Positions 1-6,338 are shown, numbered from the stretch's first letter. The stretch: 7,173 nt of DNA from Candidatus Zhuqueibacterota bacterium (GCA_022706175.1 JAKJDB010000124.1:1-7173); one strand, 5' to 3'. Numbers and translations are program-made. The notes: a model not told the origin generated them from the letters alone.

Positions 1-425
1 GGATCGCGGCAATCGCCATAGACAAAGCGGTGTTGCAAGCCGATTTCCTTCATCGCCCCATGCATGACCAAACCGCCGACCGGTCTCCACCCCTGGCTGC
101 CGGGATGGGTCCAGAGCACGATCCCCTTACCGGTCGCTGCAAAATCGCGCAGGGGTGCGATCAGATGGGCTGCCCACACCCAGGTGCCGGAGAACAAAAC
201 GATGGCATCGAGCTCATCCAGTTTTTTTAACTTGCCCAGGCACTGCCACGCCTCCTGCTTGCCGGCGATGATCGTTTCATGTTCGATCAGATCGAGTCCG
301 GCCTGACGCAGAGCGGATTTGGCGTCTGCGACAAGCTGATCATCAATGAACGGCGTTCCCATGGGATCAAGCAATCCGTCCTTGTGAACGCCGAATACGA
401 TAAAACCCACCTTGGCTGTTATCAT
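1..425 (-). CDS. L-fucose/L-arabinose isomerase-like protein, N-terminal part (runs off left edge)
   Basis: The first 141 residues of a protein that continues beyond the window. It looks like the N-terminal domain of the L-fucose isomerase / L-arabinose isomerase superfamily, cytosolic enzymes that interconvert aldoses and ketoses with a divalent metal. Seen: a Rossmann-like opening (AKVGFIVFG, residues 4-12), a helix with DAKSALRQAG (34-43), DAIVLFSGTWVWAAHLIAPL (73-92), a strand GIVLWTHPGS (101-110), a glycine-rich turn and VYGDCRD (135-141). The motif GTWVW followed by a late GD-x-x-D is how these N-terminal domains read. The metal-binding and catalytic residues lie in the missing part, so substrate and activity cannot be judged. 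ATG at 423-425 is the only sensible start: an in-frame TAG lies 18 bases upstream and AAAGGAAA sits 6 bases before it. No signal peptide. Family call fairly sure, exact enzyme not. Confidence 0.72.
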   Translation of the reverse strand, partial: MITAKVGFIVFGVHKDGLLDPMGTPFIDDQLVADAKSALRQAGLDLIEHETIIAGKQEAWQCLGKLKKLDELDAIVLFSGTWVWAAHLIAPLRDFAATGKGIVLWTHPGSQGWRPVGGLVMHGAMKEIGLQHRFVYGDCRD

Positions 426-524
426 AGTTTTTCCTTTATACTAAGCAGGCTGCGGCGAACGTCCGCCGCCATGCAGGTCTTTTAAACAATGAACGGAGGT
501 TCTTCACGCTTGGGCCTTGCCGGC

Positions 525-553
525 AAAATAGATATTCAATGAGTGAAAATCAA
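525..553 (-). promoter_or_regulatory. Possible sigma-70-type promoter for isomerase-like gene
   Basis: Read on the minus strand: TTGATT (553-548), a 17-base spacer, then TATTTT (530-525). This would start a transcript with a leader of roughly 90 bases before the ATG at 425. The -10 box is the same TATTTT as the candidate before the FISUMP gene. Based on eye matching only, in a lineage whose promoter consensus is not known to me. Confidence 0.3.
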
Positions 554-706
554 CAAAAAAGAGACCTGCGGAGCGGCCACAAACGATGGGCCAATGCTTT
601 TTTTTTTTCGCTACCGGCCGACGCAGCGGACTAGTGATGAAGAGTTTGGGCAAAGAGCTGGTGCGGAGGGGAAGACGTGGAAAATTGAGAAGGTTGATGG
701 GAACAG

Positions 707-730
707 CGAGCCCGGCAGATGCCGGGCCCG
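707..730 (-). terminator. Hairpin after FG-GAP gene, probable terminator or 3' end
   Basis: Starting 7 bases after the FG-GAP stop codon, the minus strand has a 10-base-pair stem, CGGGCCCGGC / GCCGGGCTCG, with loop ATCT. One pair is a G-U wobble in minus-strand RNA but would be an A/C mismatch in plus-strand RNA, which favours the minus orientation. No U-tract follows, so it is not a canonical intrinsic terminator; it may protect the mRNA 3' end or act with Rho. Confidence 0.4.
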
Positions 731-737
731 GACTCGT

Positions 738-2378
738 TTATTTGAGATAAAGCATTTTTTTCTGCTCTGTCCATCCATCCGCAACGATCCGACAGGTATA
801 GATTCCTGCCGCCAGCCGATTCGCATCGAAAAAAACCGTGTGTCTGCCGGCGGATTGCCGTTCGTCCACGAGCGTCGCTACAGGCTGGCCGGTGAGCGAA
901 TAAATCGTCATATGAACCCATGCTGCCCTGGGCAGGTCATAGTCTATTCGAGTCGTTGAATTGAAAGGGTTCGGATAGTTCTGTTGCAGAACGAAATCCT
1001 CCGCCAGATGCTGCTGATTTTTTCTCTCCACCGGACTTGGTTTGTCCAGGCTCTCGATGACCACCAGGTCTTGCGGCTGATTGCTCCATGCCACGATGAC
1101 CAGTTCTCCGCGGCCATCGCCATCCAGATCGCCGGCCGGATAGACTTCGCCGGCAACGCTCAGATGTCCATCGTTGTCGTAGATCTTGTAAACTTTCCAG
1201 CTGTCCGGCGATGTGACTGGTCCGCCCTGGTATTCCAGATCATAGACGCCGCCCTTGCCGACAGCGCCTTTGTCATTGTAATAGATATCCGGCTTGCCGT
1301 CCTGATCCAGGTCGTGGAGAAAGCCGCTGCGGACAAACCCATTCATCAGCACTTCCGGAAAGGTCATGACATAGGTCCAGGCTGAAGGCCCAAAATCTTC
1401 AAAGTTGTTGGAGGCCTGTTTGGTGATCACGAACATCTTGCCGTGAATGTCGGTGATGACGAACTCTGAATCGCCGTCGCCGTCAAAGTCATGAAAAATC
1501 GGATTGGCGTAGGAATCATCATAGGAGGGGTCCAGGATCAGCGTGCTCGGCAGGGTGGTGAACTTGACCGCATAATTATCGTTGCCGTCGTTTTCATAGA
1601 GCCTGGTTGTAGGGGCGTCCTGCCAGTTGGTGGTGAACATCTCCATCTTTCCGTCCCTGTCGAAATCATCGATCGCCACGCCGCCGACGCGCCATCCATC
1701 CTGGATGCTGAACGGATCCGCATATTCATCTTTCCATTCAGGATTGGCGAAATCGCGGTTGGCCAGCGAGGCGATGGATACATACATGCCGACATTCGTG
1801 CTGTAACCGAAAAAGAGTTCCGGCTCAGGGTCTTCATCCAGATTGACGACGCGCAGTTGACGGATGGGGCAGGTGCCTGAATTGTCCTGATAGGGCTCGA
1901 ACCGGCAGGTTGGTTCTTGAGGCAGACCGGCTCCGGCTTCAAACGCCGTTCCGTTCCATTCGTAAATATAAAGCACGCTTCCAGTGACGATCAGCACTTC
2001 TCGCTTGCCATCGAAATCCAGATCCGCTACGGCAATCGCATGTCCCTGTTGAAACTGGCTTTTCACATCGGTGTATTTGTGTTCCCAGGCCAGATAGAAA
2101 TCATTGTCCCCCTTATTCTCCCATAGCTGCAGCCGGTCCTCGGGAAAGAAAACGCCGGTCACATGATCATACACGATGAATTCCCTGTGGTTATCCTGGT
2201 CGATGTCCAGGCCCTCGGGGGCATAGGCGGCGAGCTCGCCCCAATCGCCTTTGAAAACAGACTCATTCGCGCCCCACGTTTTTTGGAACAGATTGCCGTT
2301 GTCCTGCCCGGTAGCGACAAAAACCGGGGCTAAGAGAAGCAGGCCCCATAGCAAGATCCTTTTGTTGCGCAGTTCCAT
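738..2378 (-). CDS. Secreted FG-GAP/VCBS seven-bladed beta-propeller protein with C-terminal sorting module
   Basis: 546 residues, complete. Residues 1-25 are a signal peptide (NKR, then a hydrophobic core WGLLLLAPVFVA, likely cut near ATGQ). Residues about 30-445 carry seven acidic calcium-loop repeats of FG-GAP/VCBS type: DIDQDNHRE (58-66), DLDFDGKRE (119-127), NLDEDPEPE (179-187), DFDRDGKME (238-246), DFDGDGDSE (297-305), DLDQDGKPD (356-364), DLDGDGRGE (417-425). Their spacing of 59-61 residues fits a seven-bladed propeller. C158 and C170 could form a disulfide. Residues 462-546 are the NYPNPFN-type module (QNYPNPFNSTTRIDY, then IYSLTGQPVATLVD, ending KKMLYLK), the usual C-terminal secretion tail in these lineages (type IX-like or FlgD-Ig-like). 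The product is therefore expected outside the cell or on its surface; the ligand is unknown. The start has a strong Shine-Dalgarno. No catalytic motif is visible. Confidence 0.9.
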   Translation of the reverse strand: MELRNKRILLWGLLLLAPVFVATGQDNGNLFQKTWGANESVFKGDWGELAAYAPEGLDIDQDNHREFIVYDHVTGVFFPEDRLQLWENKGDNDFYLAWEHKYTDVKSQFQQGHAIAVADLDFDGKREVLIVTGSVLYIYEWNGTAFEAGAGLPQEPTCRFEPYQDNSGTCPIRQLRVVNLDEDPEPELFFGYSTNVGMYVSIASLANRDFANPEWKDEYADPFSIQDGWRVGGVAIDDFDRDGKMEMFTTNWQDAPTTRLYENDGNDNYAVKFTTLPSTLILDPSYDDSYANPIFHDFDGDGDSEFVITDIHGKMFVITKQASNNFEDFGPSAWTYVMTFPEVLMNGFVRSGFLHDLDQDGKPDIYYNDKGAVGKGGVYDLEYQGGPVTSPDSWKVYKIYDNDGHLSVAGEVYPAGDLDGDGRGELVIVAWSNQPQDLVVIESLDKPSPVERKNQQHLAEDFVLQQNYPNPFNSTTRIDYDLPRAAWVHMTIYSLTGQPVATLVDERQSAGRHTVFFDANRLAAGIYTCRIVADGWTEQKKMLYLK

Positions 2379-2915
2379 TTTTTCCTCCTCGGCGTTAATG
2401 ACCGCACGTTCAGACTGGTGCCAAGAATGCTACCTGAATCCTTTTAATGCCTTCCTCAATATCGGCGATATCGGAGACACTGTGAGAGCGATTGAGACGT
2501 ATCGATCAGCTGCGTCTTACTCGGATTGTTCATTTGACTGGTGACAGGGGCAAAGGAGAACAGGAACCTGTATTTTTTGCCGCAGGTATGGGTTTGAGCG
2601 TTAGAACCGGTTTTTGTGGAACGTTGATGACCTGGAGAATTGTGGCAGCAGGCATGAAACAGGCTAAAAAGAACGCTGATCGGCCTTTCATCTCTTGGTC
2701 CTTTCGAATGATCGGTGCGCCTTTGAAAGACTAAAAGCCTGATCCATGCTGCGTATCCATTGCTATCAATTTTGCCCCCTGAGCGTTAATATAGCTAACA
2801 GCGTGCTGTCTGTCAATGAAAATAATGATCCCTGAACAAGTGGATACCCGATCGGACGCTATTAGTGCGGATTTTTCATGAGCTTTTCATGCTAAACCTG
2901 TGCGCTCAATCTAGT
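2379..2915. other. 537-base gap without a supported gene
   Basis: Lies between the stop of the FISUMP gene and the start of the FG-GAP gene. The short open frames here have no recognisable protein features. Apart from the FG-GAP Shine-Dalgarno, I see only weak structure: a tandem ATATCGG-CG-ATATCGG (2460-2475), a short palindrome ACAGCGTGCTGT (2798-2809), and CATGA/TCATG (2877-2891) just after the FISUMP gene, too weak to call a terminator. I could not pick a convincing promoter for the FG-GAP gene. Confidence 0.5.
2384..2390 (-). promoter_or_regulatory. Strong ribosome binding site of the FG-GAP gene
   Basis: The minus strand reads GAGGAGG, then five A, then ATG. This near-perfect Shine-Dalgarno fixes the start at 2378 and suggests efficient translation. 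Confidence 0.8.
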
Positions 2916-5126
2916 TTAATAGCTGCAACAGCGAATGGCATAGCCGTATTGTTTAGTGTATGCATTGGATACGGTCTTAATATTTGCAGAATAATAATCC
3001 AAGCTCCACCAAAAGATCCCACTTTCGCTACGTTCAGTCAAACACATAAATCGGACTGACGATTCCAGGCCATCAGAGTAACCGCTGTAACCGCGATAAC
3101 CACTACCGAGTGCGGAAAAGCCGCTCTCATTGGTGGCACCCGTATTGGGGCTGTGCCAATGCGCCAGTCCGGTCTCTTTCAATTTTCCGCCGGCGACTTG
3201 CTCGCCGCCGAGATAATCTATCAATTCCTGCCACTCTGCTTGGCTTGGTATATGCCAGCCATCAGGCGCCAGGCCACGTTTGTCCACAGCGGCGTACCAG
3301 TTATAAAGCCTGCCATAGACAGCAAGATATGAGTAGTCATGAATGGGCCTGTCATCCAAATAAACACAGCAAGCACCGGATTGGAGATCTCTCCAGGCAC
3401 TTTCTGTCACATTCGGAATAGCGTCTCCATTACGATAATGGGCGACTTTATAATTTTCCGCCATCCACCATTGCCGGCCGATTCTCACCACCCGATAGGT
3501 GTTGCCGTCTACATCCTTCACCGTGGGATGATCACTGCTGTCCGATAGAACAAAAATCTGTCTTGTGGTTGATTCGATCAGTCCATTGGTGTCCATGACC
3601 TCAAGCTTGATGGTTTTGCCGCCTAGGCTTGAGAATTTGTATGAGGCTGTCTTATGAGTGGAAAAGGGGGTATCCCATATGCCGTCATTATCCCAATCCC
3701 AGCGGACCTGTAAGAGCGAGCTGGAATCCTGCGCATCGGAAACGCTCGAGGCATCAAAGTGAAAATCGGTGGCCAATGGGCCGAGAAGGGGAGCGACGGT
3801 GAACGAAGCAACCGGGTAGGTGGGATCCTCTACACAGCGAACGGATAGACCATATTGTTCGAGCAAGTCTCTAATATCGATGGCGGTACTGTTGCTGAAT
3901 AAAGTGGGAATTTCTTTTTCCGGAGTCCAAAAGTAGGCGTTATTTCGCAATTCATTATAGTTTCCCATGACATTGATGCGGTCTCCTCCTCGTGCAGAGA
4001 ATCCACTCTCATTGGTTGCCCCCGTGTTGGGGTCGTGCCAATGCTCTGTTCCGGTCTCTTTTAATTTTCCGCCGGCTGCTTGCATGCCATCAAGGTATTC
4101 TATCATGGTCCGCCATTCAGCGACACTGGCCACATGCCAACCAGCCGGCGCCAGATTGCGGTTATCGACTATGGCATACCAATTATAGGACATGCCATAG
4201 CTGGAAATGAGGCCGGGATCACCATAACGGTCGGTAAAGGTTCCGCTGGTGTTATAAAAAGGATCACTGCTACTTCTATAGGTAATGTCATCCCCGTTAC
4301 GATAATGAGTCACTCTCAGATTTTCAGCCATCCACCATTGTTTGCCGATTTTCACCGTACGATAGATATTTCCATCGATATCCTTAGCTATTTTTAAAAC
4401 TTTTACATTGAGCATGGTATCTCGACGAATAAATGTATTGGGCTGCTCATATTTAATAATGTTTTCGCAGCTAACCCGCCATAAAAATGGATCTGACATA
4501 ACTCGGTTTTGCCTGGCTGATTTTCCCGTGCCTTTTTGCAAAGAAAAGGCGTGATCCAAGATCGATCGGGATTGTCCATCCAGCAATAACATTTTTTTAG
4601 TTATTCTGCTTCCGTTCGCATTCAACGAATAGAGATAAACACCTGCTGGAACGCCTCGTCCTGAATCATCTGTGCCGTCCCAGCTGATCCTGCCAAGCAA
4701 ATTGTCTTGGAATCCATTGATCAATGTTTTTATTTTTTGTCCCAAGACATTATAAATTTCCAGTCTGATTTTTCCTGATTTTTGCAGTTCATAGGTGATG
4801 ATGGTGGATGGATTAAAGGGATTGGGGTAGTTTTGATACAAACTGAAATCGTTCGGTGGTTGGTTTGGGGAGGGCTCGACGCCGGTCAAAATCAATTGAA
4901 TGGAATATTGGCCACGAGCATTGGTAGTGCTTACATATTTTTGCGTTGAATCAGCTTGATTGACAAACTCGACTAATGCGTTGGGAACAGGTTCTGCGCC
5001 CTGGTTGGTTATCGTTCCCTGTACCGTAATCTGGGAAAAAGCAGTATGAACGCACGCGAGCAGGATGATGCAAAGAGAGGTACTTTTGGATGCATCCATT
5101 CTCTTTTGCGCACCTGCTATCATCAT
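2916..5126 (-). CDS. Secreted two-FISUMP protein with internal sorting-type module and PKD-like domain
   Basis: 736 residues, complete. Domains in order: signal peptide 1-31 (KR, then LCIILLACVHTAFS); a short carboxypeptidase-regulatory-like beta domain about 33-82 (VQGTITNQGAEPVPNALVEF, then NARGQYSI); a NYPNPFNPS / FlgD-Ig-like module 94-184 (YQNYPNPFNPSTIITYEL, IYNVLGQKIKTL, GRGVPAGVYLYSLNA, KKMLLLDG); FISUMP 246-432; a PKD-like domain about 437-526 (VRWDWDNDGIWDT); FISUMP 536-734. The FISUMP copies (Fibrobacter succinogenes major paralogous domain) share DGNxYRxVxIGxQWWMAEN, HYRNGD, NWYA, WH-P-NTGATNESGFSA and a closing Y-G-x-x-x-R-C. The function of FISUMP domains is not established; a surface or extracellular role follows from the signal peptide. 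Translation could instead begin at Met10 (5099), giving a shorter n-region; neither start has a strong Shine-Dalgarno. Sampled stretches are markedly AT-richer than the neighbours. No sorting tail is seen at the C-terminus, where it would be expected. Confidence 0.88.
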   Translation of the reverse strand: MMIAGAQKRMDASKSTSLCIILLACVHTAFSQITVQGTITNQGAEPVPNALVEFVNQADSTQKYVSTTNARGQYSIQLILTGVEPSPNQPPNDFSLYQNYPNPFNPSTIITYELQKSGKIRLEIYNVLGQKIKTLINGFQDNLLGRISWDGTDDSGRGVPAGVYLYSLNANGSRITKKMLLLDGQSRSILDHAFSLQKGTGKSARQNRVMSDPFLWRVSCENIIKYEQPNTFIRRDTMLNVKVLKIAKDIDGNIYRTVKIGKQWWMAENLRVTHYRNGDDITYRSSSDPFYNTSGTFTDRYGDPGLISSYGMSYNWYAIVDNRNLAPAGWHVASVAEWRTMIEYLDGMQAAGGKLKETGTEHWHDPNTGATNESGFSARGGDRINVMGNYNELRNNAYFWTPEKEIPTLFSNSTAIDIRDLLEQYGLSVRCVEDPTYPVASFTVAPLLGPLATDFHFDASSVSDAQDSSSLLQVRWDWDNDGIWDTPFSTHKTASYKFSSLGGKTIKLEVMDTNGLIESTTRQIFVLSDSSDHPTVKDVDGNTYRVVRIGRQWWMAENYKVAHYRNGDAIPNVTESAWRDLQSGACCVYLDDRPIHDYSYLAVYGRLYNWYAAVDKRGLAPDGWHIPSQAEWQELIDYLGGEQVAGGKLKETGLAHWHSPNTGATNESGFSALGSGYRGYSGYSDGLESSVRFMCLTERSESGIFWWSLDYYSANIKTVSNAYTKQYGYAIRCCSY
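2925..4391 (-). repeat. Two-copy intragenic repeat encoding the FISUMP domains
   Basis: Copy 1 spans about 3831-4391 and copy 2 about 2925-3521, separated by the PKD-like domain (about 3549-3818). The best-conserved blocks are 3993-4073 and 3111-3191, offset by exactly 882 bases with many identical bases, for example CTCTCATTGGT at 3124 and 4006. The QWWMAEN blocks also match. The distal part of each copy has diverged strongly, with different length and sequence before the closing R-C motif. This is a duplication within the gene. Confidence 0.8.
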
Positions 5127-5168
5127 AATCTCGCCTGTTCGTTATCCCTGCACAGGAAGCTCTGACGA

Positions 5169-5197
5169 AAAATATCAAATTTTTCAGCTATTTGCAA
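5169..5197 (-). promoter_or_regulatory. Possible promoter for the FISUMP gene
   Basis: The minus strand has TTGCAA (5197-5192), a 17-base spacer and TATTTT (5174-5169), within AT-rich DNA about 45-70 bases before the ATG. Four of six bases match the sigma-70 consensus in each box. Found by eye only. Confidence 0.35.
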
Positions 5198-5254
5198 GCA
5201 ATTATGCGTACAAGAGATTTCAGACGATTTAGATCGGCGGCCTATTTCGAACCC

Positions 5255-5306
5255 GCCGGCCAGAGGCCCGGCTTGAAGGTGCAGCCCGGGGAAGGATTCC
5301 CCGGGC
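5255..5306. repeat. Two adjacent GC-rich stem-loops
   Basis: The first stem-loop is GCCGGCC (5255-5261), loop AGA, GGCCCGGC (5265-5272), with one bulged base. The second is a perfect 10-base stem: GCCCGGGGAA (5284-5293), loop GGA, TTCCCCGGGC (5297-5306). Neither has a U-tract on either strand, so they are not canonical terminators. They lie beyond the tRNA terminator and upstream of the FISUMP promoter. The core GCCCGGC also occurs in the hairpin at 707-730. Confidence 0.6.
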
Positions 5307-5318
5307 GATCTGTTCGCG

Positions 5319-5358
5319 AAAAAAACAAAGGGTCAGCTCAACGATGAGCTAACCCTTT
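5319..5358 (-). terminator. Rho-independent terminator after tRNA-Pro
   Basis: Read on the minus strand: AGGGTTAGCTCA (with two extra A before it), loop TCGT, TGAGCTGACCCT, then TTGTTTTTTT. This gives a stem of about 14 pairs including one U-G wobble, followed by a U-rich tract. In plus-strand RNA the wobble position is a C/A mismatch, so minus is the intended direction, although five T also follow on the plus strand. It starts 10 bases after the tRNA and would end the small gene-rdgB-tRNA unit. Confidence 0.9.
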
Positions 5359-5368
5359 TTATCCTTCG

Positions 5369-5443
5369 TCGGGGCGCTGAGATTCGAACTCAGGACCTCC
5401 TGCTCCCAAAGCAGGCGCGCTAACCGGACTGCGCTACGCCCCG
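5369..5443 (-). tRNA. tRNA-Pro, anticodon UGG
   Basis: A 75-base cloverleaf. The acceptor stem is CGGGGCG with CGCCCCG, and the discriminator is A. The D arm is GCGC-AGTCCGGTTA-GCGC. The anticodon stem is CCTGC/GCAGG with loop TTTGGGA, so the anticodon is TGG and it decodes proline CCN codons. The T arm is CTGAG-TTCGAAT-CTCAG. CCA is not encoded: ACGA follows the acceptor stem, so a CCA-adding enzyme is needed. The gene begins 36 bases after the rdgB stop, I see no obvious promoter between them, and a strong terminator follows. Co-transcription with rdgB and processing from that transcript is the simplest reading, though a promoter inside rdgB is possible. Confidence 0.96.
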
Positions 5444-5479
5444 CTGCATGGCTGCCGCGGCGTTCACCTGTTCAGCCGT

Positions 5480-6091
5480 TTAACTCATCCGCAGCTTTTT
5501 CTCCAGCAGCCGGCGCGCCTGCTGCAACGCGCGGCCGCGATGGCTGATGCGGTTTTTCTCCTCCAGGCTCATCTCGGCAAACGTGCGGCCGATCTCGGGA
5601 AGAAAAAAGACCGGATCATAGCCGAATCCCCCTCGGCCTTGGCGACCTGTCAGTATTACCCCTTCGCAAACGCCCTCCACGGTTTCAACCCGGCCGTCGT
5701 CCACCAGGGCGATCACACAGCGAAAGCGTGCGCTGCGCCGTGGGGCGGGGACGTTCTGCAGCTCGGTCAGCAGTCTGTCTACATTTTCGCTATAGCTGGC
5801 GTTCTCGCCGGCATAACGGCTGGAATACACCCCGGGCCGGCCGTTCAGCGCATCGACCTCCAGCCCGGTGTCATCGGCCAGGCTCAGCAGTCCGGTGGCA
5901 GCGGCGAGCGCTGAAGCTTTTTTGATGGCATTGCCCTGCAGCGTCGGCTGGTCTTCTTCCACCGTAGGGATCTGCGGAAATTCGGCGGCCGTCCTTAAAA
6001 CGAGATTCAGTCCGGAAAAGAAATCGCGCATCTCCGCCACTTTATCCGCGTTGTTGGTGGCCAGCAACAGCGTGCAGGGGGAAACGGTCAT
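5480..6091 (-). CDS. rdgB: XTP/dITP diphosphatase (RdgB/HAM1 family)
   Basis: 203 residues, close to the usual 190-205 for the family. This cytosolic house-cleaning enzyme hydrolyses non-canonical purine nucleotides (ITP, dITP, XTP) to the monophosphate and pyrophosphate, keeping deaminated bases out of DNA and RNA. Seen: the substrate-binding TNNADK (12-17), EED (45-47), GNAIKKA (53-59), the catalytic ADDTGLEVDALNGRPG (72-87) with the acidic pair D73/D74, the base-recognition GFGYDP (155-160), EEKNRISHRGRAL (177-189) with the conserved SHR, and a basic C-terminal helix. All expected key residues are present, so it should be active. Its ATG overlaps the stop of the upstream small gene as ATGA and no good Shine-Dalgarno is seen, so translational coupling is likely. 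The tRNA-Pro lies just downstream. Confidence 0.95.
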   Translation of the reverse strand: MTVSPCTLLLATNNADKVAEMRDFFSGLNLVLRTAAEFPQIPTVEEDQPTLQGNAIKKASALAAATGLLSLADDTGLEVDALNGRPGVYSSRYAGENASYSENVDRLLTELQNVPAPRRSARFRCVIALVDDGRVETVEGVCEGVILTGRQGRGGFGYDPVFFLPEIGRTFAEMSLEEKNRISHRGRALQQARRLLEKKLRMS

Positions 6092-6288
6092 TTATTGAAA
6101 ACGTCTTTTTCGTTGCATTTGCACACGCCGATAAAGTTTTCGGCGAACCGATAGCCGCCGGTGGTTTGGTTTTTGATCGAACGGATGTAATGGACCGTGT
6201 TGACCGCTTCCTTGCATACCGGGCAGACTTTGCTGGCGATCGCCTGTGACTTGGCGACTTTGGCGCCGAACGTTTTATCTTTAGCCAT
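6088..6288 (-). CDS. Small four-cysteine putative zinc-binding protein, function unknown
   Basis: 66 residues, rich in lysine. It has two cysteine knuckles, CPVC (C22, C25) and CKC (C56, C58), 30 residues apart, so one zinc ribbon-like site is likely. Between them is a basic stretch with HYIRS and GGYRFAENF. The N-terminus MAKDKTFGAKVAKSQ is polar and basic with no signal peptide or membrane segment, so it is probably cytosolic and may touch nucleic acid; that last point is inference. I do not recognise a named family. It is probably real: it has a Shine-Dalgarno (GGGAG, 7 bases before ATG), a promoter upstream, a coherent four-cysteine pattern, and an ATGA overlap with rdgB showing it is translated in that frame. 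A role linked to rdgB or the translation apparatus is a guess from position only. Confidence 0.85.
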   Translation of the reverse strand: MAKDKTFGAKVAKSQAIASKVCPVCKEAVNTVHYIRSIKNQTTGGYRFAENFIGVCKCNEKDVFNK

Positions 6289-6338
6289 GGAAGGACTCCC
6301 TGTTAAATAGCTGCAGTGAATTGAATTACAGAATATAT

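Larger units (their letters stand above)
426..737. other. 312-base gap between FG-GAP gene and isomerase-like gene
   Basis: No believable gene. It holds the hairpin after the FG-GAP gene (707-730), a run of eleven T on the plus strand (598-608), a possible minus-strand promoter (525-553), and a perfect 6-base stem (GCGGCG 452-457, CGCCGC 464-469) in what would be the leader of the isomerase-like gene. An 8-base inverted repeat, GCAGGTCT (473-480) and AGACCTGC (562-569), flanks the putative promoter and leader. Confidence 0.6.

Noticed and set aside
598..608. Run of eleven T as a plus-strand terminator
   Set aside because: No stable GC stem directly precedes it and no plus-strand gene feeds into it.
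543..959. 138-residue plus-strand open frame
   Set aside because: Its second half lies antisense over the sorting module of the FG-GAP gene; no domain or plausible composition, and no clear Shine-Dalgarno.
984..1880. Two plus-strand open frames (984-1385, 1491-1880) inside the FG-GAP gene
   Set aside because: Antisense shadows of the repetitive acidic loops, which read as hydrophobic ile/val/ala strings in reverse; the minus frame has signal peptide, repeats and a Shine-Dalgarno.
2407..2432. TTGGCAC on the minus strand upstream of the FG-GAP gene as a sigma-54 site
   Set aside because: The required GC element at the correct spacing is not present.
2251..2734. Two plus-strand open frames in the 537-base gap
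   Set aside because: No recognisable motif or Shine-Dalgarno, odd composition, and the first overlaps the signal-peptide end of the FG-GAP gene.
2877..2891. CATGA/TCATG hairpin after the FISUMP gene as terminator
   Set aside because: Only five pairs, AT-rich, and followed by an A-tract rather than a U-tract on the minus strand.
2925..4391. FISUMP repeats as a mobile element or CRISPR-like array
   Set aside because: Two in-frame protein-coding copies with no terminal repeats, transposase or regular short spacers.
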